Assembly: GCA_933228895.1 (NCBI GenBank)
Contig: OW121846.1
Location: forward strand, 21,395,088-21,459,087
DNA: 64,000 nt
Source: Platycnemis pennipes
Lineage: Eukaryota; Arthropoda; Insecta; Odonata; Platycnemididae
Direction: 5' to 3'
Positions 11,297 to 22,861 of the stretch are shown one piece after another (positions within the stretch are counted from its first letter, which is position 1; each line of letters starts with the position of its first letter). The notes under the pieces are model-generated. The model made no database searches. It saw only the letters and a program-made list of their open reading frames with translations, and was not told the DNA's origin. A program made the translations under genes and the position numbers.

Positions 11297-11565
11297 CACT
11301 TAAGTAGATCAGAGTCAGCCCTTGGCTCGTCTCCCTTCACCGAAACATCAGCGGGAGCCCCAGCAGTAGGAGGGTCATCTGCCTTAGTAGGAGATAGAGC
11401 CTTGGCTGGTGGTGTACTACTCAGACCGTGTGGTTGGGCTAGCCTTTCTCTTGCACAGGTGGTTGTGTAGTAATGCAGATTCTGCTGTGGCAGATGGTTA
11501 TGTTCAGGATGCATCTCACACCACAAACACCACCATCTCACATCATTGCCATTTATCCTCTGCAA
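11167..11565 (-). CDS. Unrecognised open frame of 132 codons, likely from a repetitive element
   Basis: The frame starts MQRINGNDVRWW and contains CLWCEMHPEHNH (a C-x2-C...H pattern), a proline/alanine-rich middle and then the LESTINYDEVTTRER peptide that is duplicated in inverted form nearby. I do not recognise the family. The pattern of a zinc-binding N-terminus followed by a low-complexity linker is compatible with a gag-like or transposon-accessory protein. It is probably a fragment rather than a working gene. Confidence 0.35.
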   Translation of the reverse strand: MQRINGNDVRWWCLWCEMHPEHNHLPQQNLHYYTTTCARERLAQPHGLSSTPPAKALSPTKADDPPTAGAPADVSVKGDEPRADSDLLKWLESTINYDEVTTRERNNSLSTSCCLRISSTILPGVWWSFQIT

Positions 11566-11847
11566 CTTGGCTCACTGGCAGCATGGCAAGCTAGGTCTCC
11601 ACTCAGGGTCTCCGTCCACTCCAGAGAGCTCCCTTTTTGTTGCTGTTGATTTGCCACTCCCAACTTTACTAGGGCCCTCATCCTAGAAGGTCTGGTTGTG
11701 GGTGGTTTTTCCTGTATTCTGAGGAACCCAGTAAATCCACAAGTGGGGTAGTTAGCCCCACAAGCAGATGGCCACCATTAGCCAGCCAAACCCATTACCA
11801 GGGATGCCACGAGGTGGCCAGTGGTCCGTTTTTGACCCCCAGTAAAG

Positions 11848-11868
11848 ATTATTATTATTATCATTATT
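11848..11868. repeat. (ATT)n microsatellite
   Basis: A short run of ATT units with one interruption follows CCCCCAGTAAAG. Such a run can mark the 3' end of a LINE or SINE on the + strand, but no such element was identified upstream. Confidence 0.6.
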
Positions 11869-11873
11869 TTTAC

Positions 11874-12066
11874 CTCAGCTTCTGTTTGCAGCTGCCCTTG
11901 GCACAGATGGTAAGGATCCCGACAGTCTTTGTCACCTGAATCGCCATCCGTATCTTGACCCTGATCATTTGGAGGACATAAAAACATCGGTTTCGTACCC
12001 AGCGTGTCATCTGGGCTCATATTTTCAAGGGTCTCGAGTATTTCAGCAGTGGTGATATTTTTGCCC
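11874..12066 (-). pseudogene. piggyBac transposase N-terminal, exon-like fragment
   Basis: On the - strand the segment is open throughout and reads ITTAEILETLENMSPDD, then DTDGDSGDKDCRDPYHL and GQLQTEAEV. The acidic D-x-DSGDED motif followed by L...QL.AEAE is characteristic of piggyBac/PGBD N-termini. It is bounded by an acceptor-like tract (TTTCTTTACACCTAG) and a donor-like GAG/GTAAAA, so it looks like a discrete 193-nt exon. The rest of a piggyBac protein lies 3.2 kb away at 7725-8640 in the correct order and strand. The two may be parts of one disrupted gene, but that is inference. Confidence 0.6.
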
Positions 12067-12070
12067 CTAG

Positions 12071-13545
12071 GTGTAAAGAAATTGCTATAAATGTACCTAT
12101 CGATTGAAAAGATCTCAATACAATGATTGATAGGGAAAAAGAAAATTCATTATCAATGACATTTTAAAATGCAAAATCATAGCCTATAAAATAGTGTGGA
12201 AGCTCGATGAGTGCTCACAATGGTTGGGAAATCACTTGCTATAGCGAGCGCTCGTTATATCCGAAGGTGCTGGATTTAGCCTCTTATTTCCCATAGTTCT
12301 TCCTACTTTCCATCTTTCTTCCATTACCATGCTATTAGAAACATAGAAGTTCTGTTTTAATGCACAATTGCAAGTCATCAATTTATTTTGTGAATTTAAT
12401 CTTCCAAAACAATAATTAATACTTTGCTTAAGTCTTCGAGTGTTAACCGGCACATCCATTGGTTAGGAAAGTTGTAATGATTCACCAAAATACTGCATTT
12501 TTCAGAGGTCGAAAATATTTCTTGGGTAATTACCTATTCCTAGCCATTCCTAATACATATACACAATCAGTTATCACTTGAAAATTAGTTCCAGTGAGTA
12601 TTTATTTACACAAGCAAATGCCTCTTGTCAGTTGCGCTGAACATCATGTGTCGTACTAGTGCTGCCATCTGGAGCGAGGACAGGTGGGCTGAACTCTGCC
12701 ATCTACCATCAGATACTCATCTAGAGCAAATGGAGGTAACTCCAGTGAAATACTAATGTCAAGAATTATCGATGCATTCACCCAAAATTGTATGTATCCA
12801 TGAATTCAGGAATTATAAAATAGAGTAAAAACTTATGGAATGGCATACATTTTAATTATTCGTGTTACATCGGCCCTAGCAACATTTACGAAAACATTGA
12901 AAAATATGCACAAATTAACAAATTTACCAGAAAACATAAGTATTCCCTTTATGTCTGCAAACAGGAAAAGAAATCGAGACCAGGATATATGAATTGTAAA
13001 ATTATAAGGAAGTAAATAATTTGTCGTGTACTGAAAACTTGGACGACTTTGTCCCGAGAATAAAAAGCATAACAAAACAAACATTGTACCTTTAGTATCA
13101 TACATACACTCGCTTCACATTGACTTCACATCGGCTCAGTACTTTCAATTTCTATTCACACCTGAAAAATGATTCAAGCATCATCTGCTTCAGTCTAGGA
13201 GCAGGAACGATTGGAGGGGTGGGAACTAACGGTTAGGTGGAATGATGGGAACAAGCGGGTGGAGGTGGGAGGGTGAAGACAGGTGGGCTGAACTCTGCCC
13301 CTTACCCACACCACCGCTGTACGCTGTCGTGTGTATGGCTAGATGCTTTTCCGCTTGTCCATCTTCCGCCCATTCCGCTCCTATGCCTCCTCTGTGAACG
13401 TGGCTTAACAAAAGAACTGAATAGTGTGAGGGTTTGCAAGGCAAGCCAGGGTGGGCCTTAAATTGTCAGTGCCTGGACGTGATAGGACTTTAAATAATGT
13501 AGAGATGGCACAGATCTTGAATTCTAAGTTTTAAAATAATGGCAC
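12071..13545. other. No gene seen; 22-bp direct repeat at 12679-12700 and 13278-13299
   Basis: No coding region is supported. The sequence GACAGGTGGGCTGAACTCTG plus two bases occurs identically at 12679-12700 and 13278-13299, in otherwise unrelated contexts. It could be a residual target duplication around a 577-bp insertion or a chance-retained repeat. Confidence 0.45.
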
Positions 13546-13550
13546 TAAAG

Positions 13551-14961
13551 CAGGGTGGCGATCGTCAGGGAAAACTGGGAAAACCTGGAATTGTCAGGGA
13601 AAACTGGGAAAACCTGGAATTGTCAGGGAAAATTGGAAATCTGGAAAAGTCAGGGAATTCTCGTAAAAGTCAGGGAGAAACTGTGATAGGAAATTCTCGT
13701 TATTTTTCTACCATTACATTTATCGGGCAGTCTTTCCCGCCCTTAATTTCACCAACTAAAACGAATGTCCGTCGCCGAAGGGCATAGAATCCCCGTCAAT
13801 TCGTTGAACATTCAGTTGTGAATCTTAGTAATTTAGCTGTGAATCAGTTGTACGATGTATCTATTATGTATATCCTTAATGCGATATTTGCCTAGTAGCA
13901 TTATAATTCATGATCACCATGTATTCCGCTTATCACGAGGAATCCGAGGCTATGTTTTTCGGAAGATTTTACCTCGCGTTTTTTTTTTTAACTTCCGAGA
14001 TTCAGGTAAAGAGGTAGTTGCAGCACACTAGCTTGTAGTAAATACGTGCTTGCAGTTTTAAAAATACGAGACGATGATTATTAAAACGGTAATACAAGTA
14101 CGATCACACGTGTAAACAAAATCTTATGTAAGATCATCTTCGATTCCCATACCCCCCTTCGCGAGACAGTGTCCTCCTCCCCTCCCCTCCTTTCACGCTC
14201 GACGTAATTATTGAATGACCCCCTTAGCTCCATCTCGAAGCAATTTGGTCAGGTCACAAACCACCTCAAATATGATATTCCTGAATATGATGCTGCCGTT
14301 GCTAATTACCTCCTGTTTTCGCTCGCAGTGGCACGATTACATTTTGTTTGTTTATACAAATATTTTTACATTTTTGGTTCCCTCTTGCAATCAAGGGGTT
14401 GTGACCACGTTTGTCAAATTGTATTCGCTTCTAAACGTCACTCGTGCCATCCGATTTTGATCCAGTCTAACAACTTGGGCTTTGTTTGTATTTTTCGCGC
14501 AACCTGTGCCGGAGTCCGCCAGTAAATTCACCATTAACTTTCCCTTCGACGCCTTTTCAGTAATCTTAAACTTCCCAGAACTACCACGACACGCTACCTC
14601 TTCCTTGAAGAATTAGACATTGTCAATTTGTAATTTTGCCGAAGGAAACATACACGGCCACGGAAATACGATACGCGGCCGCGGATACGAGGCCGCGAAA
14701 AATGTATTAAAAGTGTGTATAATTTGTGTGAGAGCTTAACTTGTGAAGGATTAGTGTATTTTTTCATTCTTATAGCTTTTAATGTATTGATTTCAGCCTT
14801 TAACATTTTCTGAGTTTTGACAAAAATTTAATTCAGCAGAAATAAAATATTCTGATAATAGCAGACCTTTTGGCGATCTGTCAGGGAAATCGGTAAGGCC
14901 ATCAGGGAAAAGTCAGGGAATAGTCAGGGAATTTGAAAGTTAGATATCAGTAGCCACCCTG
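13551..14961. mobile_element. Non-autonomous DNA transposon, TIR CAGGGTGGC, 5-bp duplication
   Basis: The element begins CAGGGTGGC at 13551 and ends with the exact complement GCCACCCTG at 14961. TAAAG flanks it on both sides (13546-13550 and 14962-14966). Many short GTCAGGGAAAA motifs crowd both ends (13570-13680 and 14878-14935). No transposase is recognisable inside. The CAGGG start is hAT-like, but hAT duplications are usually 8 bp, so the superfamily is left open. A GC-rich palindromic patch (CGCGGCCGCGG) lies near 14675. Confidence 0.75.
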
Positions 14962-15125
14962 TAAAGATAAATACTATGCATTAATTTGTACTTTGCAGTG
15001 CATCGCCCTCAAGAAATATCACTCGTTATACCAAGCGTGTACTGTGGCAGGAGCTTCTTGACCTCGCTATATCCGTTTTCTTTTACTTGTTAATCATGTG
15101 CCTTTAGATGGTACATTGCCAATTA

Positions 15126-17288
15126 CAGTAGAATCCTTATTTAAGGTTTTTCAGGGGGGACAAAATTTAAAACACTAAATGCGGAAAAACACTAAATGCG
15201 GACTTGCCTTTTTTTTTAGGTTTTAGGGTCTGTAATGATTAGAACAGCTTTCTACGAAAAGAAAATATAATTTTAATGTGATAAATAATAATATAATAAA
15301 TATATAAGATTCACTAAAAGGGGTTACATAAAACAATAAAAAGTTTTAATTAGTTTTATATGCTCTTCCCAAAGAAGGTTGGATTCAGTGACAAAACGAA
15401 AATAAATGAAAAATGAACCAAAAATGAAAATGCCTTAACCAAAAATACAATGCTTTAGCTTTCTGACTACTCAGGAATTCAATATCAATTTTAAAACTTT
15501 TAGGAGAGACGAATTATATTTTTGAACAGCTACTTTTTAAAAAAATCTGAAATTTTACTCTTCTTATTTTTTTTACTATAACTAAGAAGTAGCTCTTTTC
15601 CAGTTTTGAAACCATCAGTAAAGTAGAATAATTGTTCTCAATGGATGAAAAGTATGATTTCAATTTCTCAAGTCCAACCACAGCCTCCGAAAAGGTATAA
15701 GCCACTGTCGGCACTTCCTCATCCTCATTCTCACTGCAGTTAGAATCATTGCATAGAACACTGCAGTTTCATTTGATGTACCACACAATTCCCCTATTGA
15801 AACAATGCCACTGGTCTGCAGGTTATCATCACATTCAACAAAATCACTGAACGATATTTCTGAATTCAAAGTTTGCCATTCATTATCGCCCACAAAAGTT
15901 TGCAAATCACATTGTTTCAGTGGTATTCAGGAACCCCCTTTGGCAAAACAATTTTAGATGGTTGCAATATTCACACCTTCCCATGCGCTTGCAACGAAAT
16001 GGATTGCCTGTAACAAATTTATTTTGGCTTGTTGCTGCCCACAATTTATTGATACAATTGCCTTTCTCACCAATGCAATGTAAATGGCTCTCCAGTTCCT
16101 CAAACGAGGACTTTTTTGTGTGCTTACCACTCTTAGATAAAACACCCAATGCTGTGAATTCTCTTAAAATTGCTTCCCTTTTCATTATGATGTTGTTCAA
16201 TGTTGTTACTGGCATGAGCAGCTTCTTTGCCAAGTCAATTCTCTTTAAGTGAGGATTTTTATCCACCTCCTCAATAATTTTTATCCTCTCTTCGAAGCCA
16301 TCCCAAAGAGAAGCCATCCCCGTAAATGCTCTAATTTGAACCTTCAGGCAAAACACATTGTAATTCAACCCTCCCGCCTTTTTTTGTGCGGCCATAACTT
16401 AGCATGAAGCTAACCTCTGCATTTTCTGGGGTTAAATTTTACTGTCGTTGTCACTGCGGCACCTAATAGATGTTGGAAATTTTCCTAAGAAAAATGGAGT
16501 TAAGGAAAATTCCCACTGGGAATGTTAGTGTGGACGGTTATCAACGTTAAAAATTCCATTTTTACACATTTCTCAGTGGTCTCGATGCATTTTTACACCC
16601 ATTTTATTCTATAAAAGCGAGGTGTAGGCGGCTGTGTACTCGAAAAATCATCATCATAGCATCATTAAAGACGAGCGAAAGAAAGAAATTTCATCTCGCA
16701 AAATATTGATACTTTCCGATTATGAGAATATTGCTGATGGTACGACATAATGAGAATGCCTTATTTAGCAATCAATGTTGATTTGTAGCTCCGAGAAACT
16801 AAGCTGCAGTTGCACATGCAAGTTTCTCACATGGCGCGCAGTTCCACATTCATTTTTTCTACACAGCGCCCGGGAAAATTTCGACGATTTCAACTGCGTA
16901 ATATGGCATGGTGTTAAACCTACTATAGGGGAAAATGCGGTTTTCCATTTATGAATGTATCACCAAGAGCATACAATATCTTAATGTTCGTATGTTCTTA
17001 AGGACCTTAAGGACCGTCGACCTATTGAAAACTAATGCTGGTGATAGTCATCACTGATGTATGGATAATCATTTGCATGAATCGTCATGAACAAACCTTA
17101 AATCGGGTAAAAAATCTTGTGCGGGAAAATTTTTTACGACCTAGAATGCGGAAAAACGCAGAATGCGGAGATGCTAAATTAGGACAATTTTTACATTGTT
17201 TTTATAGGGAATGAATCGGGACCTCAAAAAATAAACGTTAAATGTGGAAAAATGCTAAATGCGAAAACCTTAAATCCGGATCCGACTG
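15126..17288 (-). mobile_element. Second Tigger/pogo-like element, DDE core deleted
   Basis: The left end CAGTAGAATCCTTATTTAAGG and the reverse-complemented right end CAGTCGGATCCGGATTTAAGG are inverted repeats flanked by TA (15124-15125 and 17289-17290). Subterminal CTAAATGCGGAAAAAC-like repeats occur at both ends. The element is about 2.16 kb and contains a shortened, broken transposase on the - strand. Just beyond the right end, CTTCTACTGTA near 17341 could be the end of yet another, older pogo-like copy into which this one inserted. Confidence 0.85.
15514..16395 (-). pseudogene. Tigger-like transposase lacking the catalytic domain
   Basis: From 16395 the frame gives a CENP-B-like helix-turn-helix (RIKIIEEVDKNPHLKRIDLA, then VTTLNNIIMKREAIL). 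It continues to the start of the second DNA-binding helix region (KKSSFEELESHL). Near 16060-16090 it jumps straight to the family's post-catalytic region (INLLQAIHFVASAWEGVNIATI, near 15960-16030). The C-terminal tail follows (NLQTSGIVSIGEL at 15660-15905, then TFSEAVVGLEKLKSYF at 15514-15714). The roughly 250-residue DDE domain is missing. Several frame changes are also present. A protein from this copy could bind ends but not cut DNA. Confidence 0.78.
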
Positions 17289-18213
17289 TACTTGTTATTG
17301 CGAGATTCTCGCTATATGCCGCAATCACAATAACGGGCTTCTACTGTATGTGAAAATACAGTTAAAAACTCTACAAGGAGTTAATTCTGTAGGAAGATGT
17401 GAAACAATCAACGCTCACAGTGATGTTAGGGTTCACGTCCATTGGGTCGTTATCGACCCAAGTTAGACAAATATATTCATACCTCTCAAGTGTACCATAA
17501 AGTCTGCCTTATGAATGCATATGTGCAAAGACAAATATATTTCACTATAGAGAGCAGCGACGAATAAGAGTATTCGATTTGAATAATTTTTATAATACCT
17601 GTTGTATAAACATGATTTTTATAATATCTAAATATTTTTATATTTACCATTTTTGACTAGTCGGCAAGCAGCTTCCTATTTCTCTTGTATGGAGGGGGGC
17701 AGTGATGCCACAGGTCACGTATGATTAGTCTGGCTCATAGATTACAATGTTACAATTTCATGCCTTGATCATTCGATCTAGGAGGCATTTTCAACTAAGT
17801 GGTTAGCTACCCACTTCATTTCTTTTTCCATCGACATTTCCATTTTTAAATTGGCTTATGGGATGGTTATTTTCCTGGACTATTTTTGTTTGATCCTCCT
17901 CCAAATATGCTGAAGAGATAACAAAATGTGCTGACTGTAATTATTTATATGCAGTGTGACTTACACCTGAGTAAATCAATATGCAAATAATGAAAATGTG
18001 CTTTCTAGGAACATACATGCTAAGGGGAGCCCACCATAATTAGACATCTTTTCCTGACGTGTCTTTGGAATTTTGTGTATTTTGCAATTTGAAATATTTG
18101 ACGTCTCATGTCAAATATTTGACATGACTTGATCTCTGCCATCTGAGGTATAGATGATAATGAGCTCATGTATTGAGGTCAGTATTCTTAATGATTTTTT
18201 TTTTTATTTTCAG
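17289..18213. other. No gene seen upstream of the terminal exon
   Basis: AT-rich, no recognised coding region. If the exon at 18214 belongs to a host gene, this sequence is part of its last intron. A pyrimidine tract of twelve T then ATTTTCAG ends it. Confidence 0.45.
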
Positions 18214-18343
18214 AATCCTGGAAATTGGCATCCCGACTATTAAAGAAATGTTGAAGAAGAAGTTGAATGAAAGTGTTTCTGTTAAAATGGCAATATCAAA
18301 ATCCAAAGGAAGTGAATTACTGAGGAAAAAGCTGGAAGAGTAG
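18214..18343 (+). CDS. Putative terminal exon of a host gene (C-terminal 42 residues)
   Basis: A strong acceptor (long T tract, then ATTTTCAG at 18211-18213) precedes an open segment ending in TAG at 18341-18343. Translated in phase from 18215 it reads ILEIGIPTIKEMLKKKLNE and ends KGSELLRKKLEE. The peptide is lysine/glutamate-rich, probably helical, and lacks transposon motifs. AATAAA at 18374-18379 lies 31 bases after the stop, followed by a T/G-rich region, as expected for a polyadenylation site. I do not recognise the gene. Upstream exons were not found in the window, so they would have to be far away or hidden among the repeats. A processed fragment or chance alignment of signals cannot be excluded. 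Confidence 0.5.
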
Positions 18344-18373
18344 AAAGTTAATTTTCTTGTTTTTGTAATTTTT

Positions 18374-18379
18374 AATAAA
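18374..18379 (+). promoter_or_regulatory. AATAAA polyadenylation signal
   Basis: A canonical hexamer sits shortly after the stop codon of the putative terminal exon and is followed within 30 bases by a T/G-rich stretch. Confidence 0.5.
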
Positions 18380-18399
18380 TTGGAGCCAGCTCTCTGCAT

Positions 18400-20597
18400 G
18401 AGTTTATTCGCTGGTTGTTTCCTCCATTATTCAAAATACAGTGGATCTGCGGTAGTACTAGTATGGCCTATTGCAAGACCCCCGCCATTACGAGAGATAG
18501 TAGGGGCACCGTCAATTGACCCTATGATTGCCATATAAAAAAATATGGTTTTAACGAGACCCTTTTGGTGTTGGCCCCTGCCATTGTGAGAGTTTCTGTC
18601 ACCGGTAAACAAACAATATAAAAATGATTTTTATAATATCTGGCCATATAAGTGGCCAACATCTGCTGTAGCTTGCAATCTGTAAGTAATGCAATTAATA
18701 TAAAGTGTTATGTATCAACTGCACGTTATAAATCACCATCCGATTAATTTATTGTTAATATTGGTGGAAATACTGCAGCATTAGCAGTTACGAATACATA
18801 TTTGATCTTCTTTTGTTTCCCGGGCGGTCGAGATCACACTTGCACATCTATGAGTTGAGAGCATTTCCAAGATAGACACCATGGCCCAAAAACACAAACC
18901 ACTCGAGTGTCAGAAGGGAAATATGGCAAACTACTCCATTCTTTCTCCTAAATTTGTTTTCATATATTCTTTCACTCTATATTTATCAATGTTGAACATT
19001 TTCGGGAGTTAGTTTTATAATTTACGGGATTATTGAAGTTAGCAATTTATTATTTGTTACTTATACCTATACTTGTAACTGCTTGATGTAATGTGATGAA
19101 AGCGGTGCCAAAGGATTAGCGCTCTTAGTTTATTGACTTTCAATACATCTTTATTACTTTCTATGTTTTGCTGCCATTATTGAGCAATTATATGAATTAA
19201 TACTTAACACATTTGTTGGTATAGGAGGGCTCATCATTAGACCCGTTTTTTGAGCCCTTTGTATCATATTACCATTGTGCATATACACCCGACAAAATTA
19301 CTGTAAGGACATCGAGGGCCTAATGAAATCTTTAAAAGGAACTTATTGTGATACAACTGCTATTTCAATAAAGTTGTTATACATGGTGAAGTAGATTGTT
19401 TTTCAATGTGGACATTACATCAGATGAAAAAAACGCACTCCAAGGCAGTATTCCTTCCACCACTTCCACGGTCCCTTTTCGTCTGCTGAAACAAATGCGA
19501 TACGTTATTCCAAATGACTTCAATGAATGAAGAATGTGAATATACTAATTATAAAAATTAAGACCAACCAAGGGAAAGCGTAAAGGCTAGTAAAAAAGGC
19601 GGTGCAATATTGATTTATCAGTTATGGTTTAAATTTTAGGCAAAACTAATCAAAATTATGGAATAAACCGAAAATGGAAGGAGTGTTAGAAAAGAGAAGC
19701 TCGGTCAGTTGTGCACTTCGGAAAATGGTCTGTAATTCGAGCCTTTTTGCATTTTTTGGAGCAGGTACAGTGCTTTTTGATCTATTGGTTAGTTGGTAAA
19801 TTAAGTAGGTATATGAATTACTGCAAACACTTGCCCCATCTTTCAGGATTTGAGCTCTGACTCTCCCGATGGAAATACTTCCACCACCACACCAACCCGA
19901 TTCCTAGAAAATTGTTGACAATAGGTTTGATGGCGATTATGTACATCAACCTCGGGAAGATGATGCGAGGCTATAGCGAGGGTTTTCGTGGGCACCGTGA
20001 GGTCTCGTTTTAAAGAGATTGCACTGTGTGTACAAGCTATACTTTTGTTTTTCTGCATGTTATAGGTGGAAAATTTAAAACAGCTGCTTGAGAAGGAAAC
20101 TTATCATATGAGCACAGGGTTTGTATGTGAAAATAAATGTATAGGTGTTTAACATCGGTTTAATTTGTACCATTCATGGAGAATAATTTAAACACCCATA
20201 TGTTTAAATCATGATGGAAGAGTCTGATTTTAAATGTTTTCCTAACCTCTACTTCCTTAAGATCTTTCAACCCCCTATCGCAGCCCCTCCTGTCCCATAA
20301 TCCGTGATGGAAACTCATCGATATAATGGAGGTAGTGCTCCCCATTGCACTAGTGAAAGAACTGACAGCTGGTTATGGCTTCAATTTCAGCAACTAAGAT
20401 TTTTGAATCAATATTCTTGTTGGACTCAAATAAATATGGCTGTAAGATTTTAGGTTTTTTAGTAAAGTTTTCTAATGAAAATATTTTATTTTGTCAAACG
20501 TATGTTGATACTTAAGTGCTACCGTAATTTAATTCTTCTAGATGACTCATTATTATTGCAACAGAGAATGCTGTGCAGTGAATAACTATTTCGAATA
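18400..20597. other. No gene recognised
   Basis: AT-rich sequence with scattered stops on both strands. No motifs, repeats or RNA genes that I can support. Confidence 0.5.
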
Positions 20598-20905
20598 CCC
20601 CTGCGGGTAGGGGGGTGTAGAATACTCCCGCAGTATCCCTGCTTGTCGTAAAAGACGACTAAAAGGGTGGGATAGAATCCCAAAGCAAATCACTTTGGTA
20701 AGGGACTCTTCCATATAGTCTTGCCGGGCCAGCTGGCTTGCGATCTATCTGCCTTGAAGGCACTGATGGAGGAGAGAAATATCCTTGAGATGGAGGTCCA
20801 TGGTTCCCAGTTAGGACCACAATGCACCTTAGAGTGGCACTCCTGATAGTTATATTTAAATTGAACGGCTTGGAAACCAGTGCCAAAGTGCATTTGATAT
20901 GATTT
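20598..20905 (+). mobile_element. SINE-like element with the I/Nimb-type 5' leader
   Basis: The first 70 bases (CCCTGCGGGTAGGGG, ACTCCCGCAGTATCCCTGC, GTCGTAAAAGACGACTAAAA) match the 5' end of the long LINE copies at 27420, 45716 and 51076. After about 200 more bases of partly similar leader it runs into an unrelated 3' part ending in CATTTGATATGATTT. It has no ORF1 or ORF2. The total of about 308 bp fits a SINE-like or internally deleted passenger that borrowed the leader. No target duplication is obvious. Confidence 0.6.
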
Positions 20906-21582
20906 AACAAATGAGAAAAGTTAACACGAGAAATGGAATTGAAATTGTATGCATTACAGTGAACAAAAAGTACATATAGTAAGAATAAGGGAAATGTATC
21001 AATTTCCTTTAGGTGCTATCATATTTGTGCCAACAGGAGCTGTGGAATGTGTACATATAGGGAGAGTAGGGTAATACCAACTCCTAATTGGAAGTGGTAG
21101 TAAATAATTGGTACAAACAACTAAATTAAACCACTAACAACTAAAGTTTACTGAAACGTTTTGTAGCAAAATACGAAATTATTAAGTGTTCTTATATGCA
21201 TAAATGTTTTGCCTTTTAAAGCAGATACGCAAAAAGTCAGTTTTGCCCTGTGGGTGGAGTTAAATCGACCTCTACGTAAATCAAATTAAAAGCTTGATAT
21301 TTAATAATATTTTAGTGAAAAAGAGAGCACGGGACCTGAAGGCATATTATGGTAGATATAGAAAGATAGTAAGTCCTTTTTAAGCCAAATCATGGGTGCC
21401 TAATAATGTTTAAAAGAACTTTAAACAAAATATTACGACCTTTGTTGCCCTCTTGAAAATAGCTAAGAATGTTAATATGAACAAAAGTCACTGATCGTCT
21501 TCACAGTTTGAACAAGCTTCATGAGATCAACCACGGCATTTGGTGCATTGTATCCACACCACTCGACTCATGGAGTTTACAT
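20906..21582. other. No gene recognised
   Basis: AT-rich, no coding signal or clear repeat. Confidence 0.5.
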
Positions 21583-21684
21583 TAGGCCTGTGCGAGCAGT
21601 GATTTTACTAGTTCGAATCGAATTTTGAATATTTCACAGAGTTCGATTATCGAATCGAAATATGGAATATTTGGCTCCAGGGTA
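21583..21684. repeat. hAT-like terminal sequence (possible left end)
   Basis: TAGGCCTGTGCGAGCAG followed by repeated TCGAATCGAAT-like motifs resembles the ends of many hAT elements (TAGGNNTGTGCGA). A hAT transposase wreck lies 1.2 kb downstream on the - strand. The opposite terminus was not found, so the link is tentative. Confidence 0.4.
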
Positions 21685-22861
21685 GCTTTAAGGTACTGTT
21701 ATATTTCGGATTCCACCACCAAATGTCTATTTGCAGGAAGCTCGTGATCTAAAGCTCGTGGTTTCGGTTATAAATGAATATTTGTACCCGGCCTCCTCGC
21801 CTATCCTCGACAAAGTCGCTGCCTACGCCCCCTCCCCCATTCTGCCCAAGGTCTACCACTAGCCCTGCAAGTCACCGCTTATCTCTTCACCCTCCACCAC
21901 AATACACTCCGAGTCTACCTCCTAATTACCTCCCACCCTATTCTCATCAACAACCCCCCCCCCTCCAGTCCAGTTGTGGTATATATACAGGGGTCTCGCC
22001 CTGGGACTTCACCTGATCATGGTGCTTAGCGCCGAAACCCGGGTCGTGAGTTTGTATTATATTGTGGTTTGTAAAAGTTTGAAATAAATCTATTAAGCTC
22101 GTGATCATCGCTTTCAGCTTCAAGGGTCTCATTGAAGTTCCAATATGGAGCCTGGGAGGTGGAAGGCTCATCTATAAAACAAGTAAAATGAAAGTTAAGC
22201 TTCTAGGCCTACATTAGAACTACAGATATTAAAATGTGGTAATGTTGAAATCATAGCTTACTTTGGTTTGTTGGATCTGCAATAGGTGGAGTTGCAGCTT
22301 AGGGATTCAACTTCATTTATTAAAAGCTTAGTGATGAGGGCAGCATCATTTTGAATAAACAGCAATGTCTTGTACCTTAGGTCCAAGAAGCCTTTTTGGA
22401 TACCATATCTCCACATAAGCACCAGGGAGCCCTTTTTCTTCCCATGTCGCCTAACCATTATATAGTCAAATATAAGCATTATTCACTTATGAAAAGTATT
22501 GCATGGGCTACAAAGTTATGTAATTCATGAAAAAATCTATCCTTTGCGATTGAGATTCAAATAAATAGGTACTTTTAAGCTGTATGGCAGGAATCATCCC
22601 ATGAAAGAGTGCTTTGGTATCGGGTAGATTTCAGATTAAAATCAATCTGATTAAGGAATACCGATAGCTTTAGAATGGTATTTCGAGTGTTTTTATTCCA
22701 TTTTCTATAAATTCTTTACCGGGTAATAAGATTTCACGATTTGCGTCACAGGATTCAACTTCACGAATGCTGATTAAAATCACATTCTAAGCAATCTCGA
22801 TGCAAATTATTTCATGGGTTCATCTGATAAATAATACGTCATTTATTCACACCACGTATTT

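Noticed and set aside
13226..13461. Overlapping frames on both strands around the 22-bp repeat
   Set aside because: No recognisable domain; opposite-strand overlap in a GC-richer patch.
21774..22016. Proline-rich 80-codon frame (PPPP runs)
   Set aside because: Low-complexity C-rich DNA without homology to a known protein; no splice or start context.
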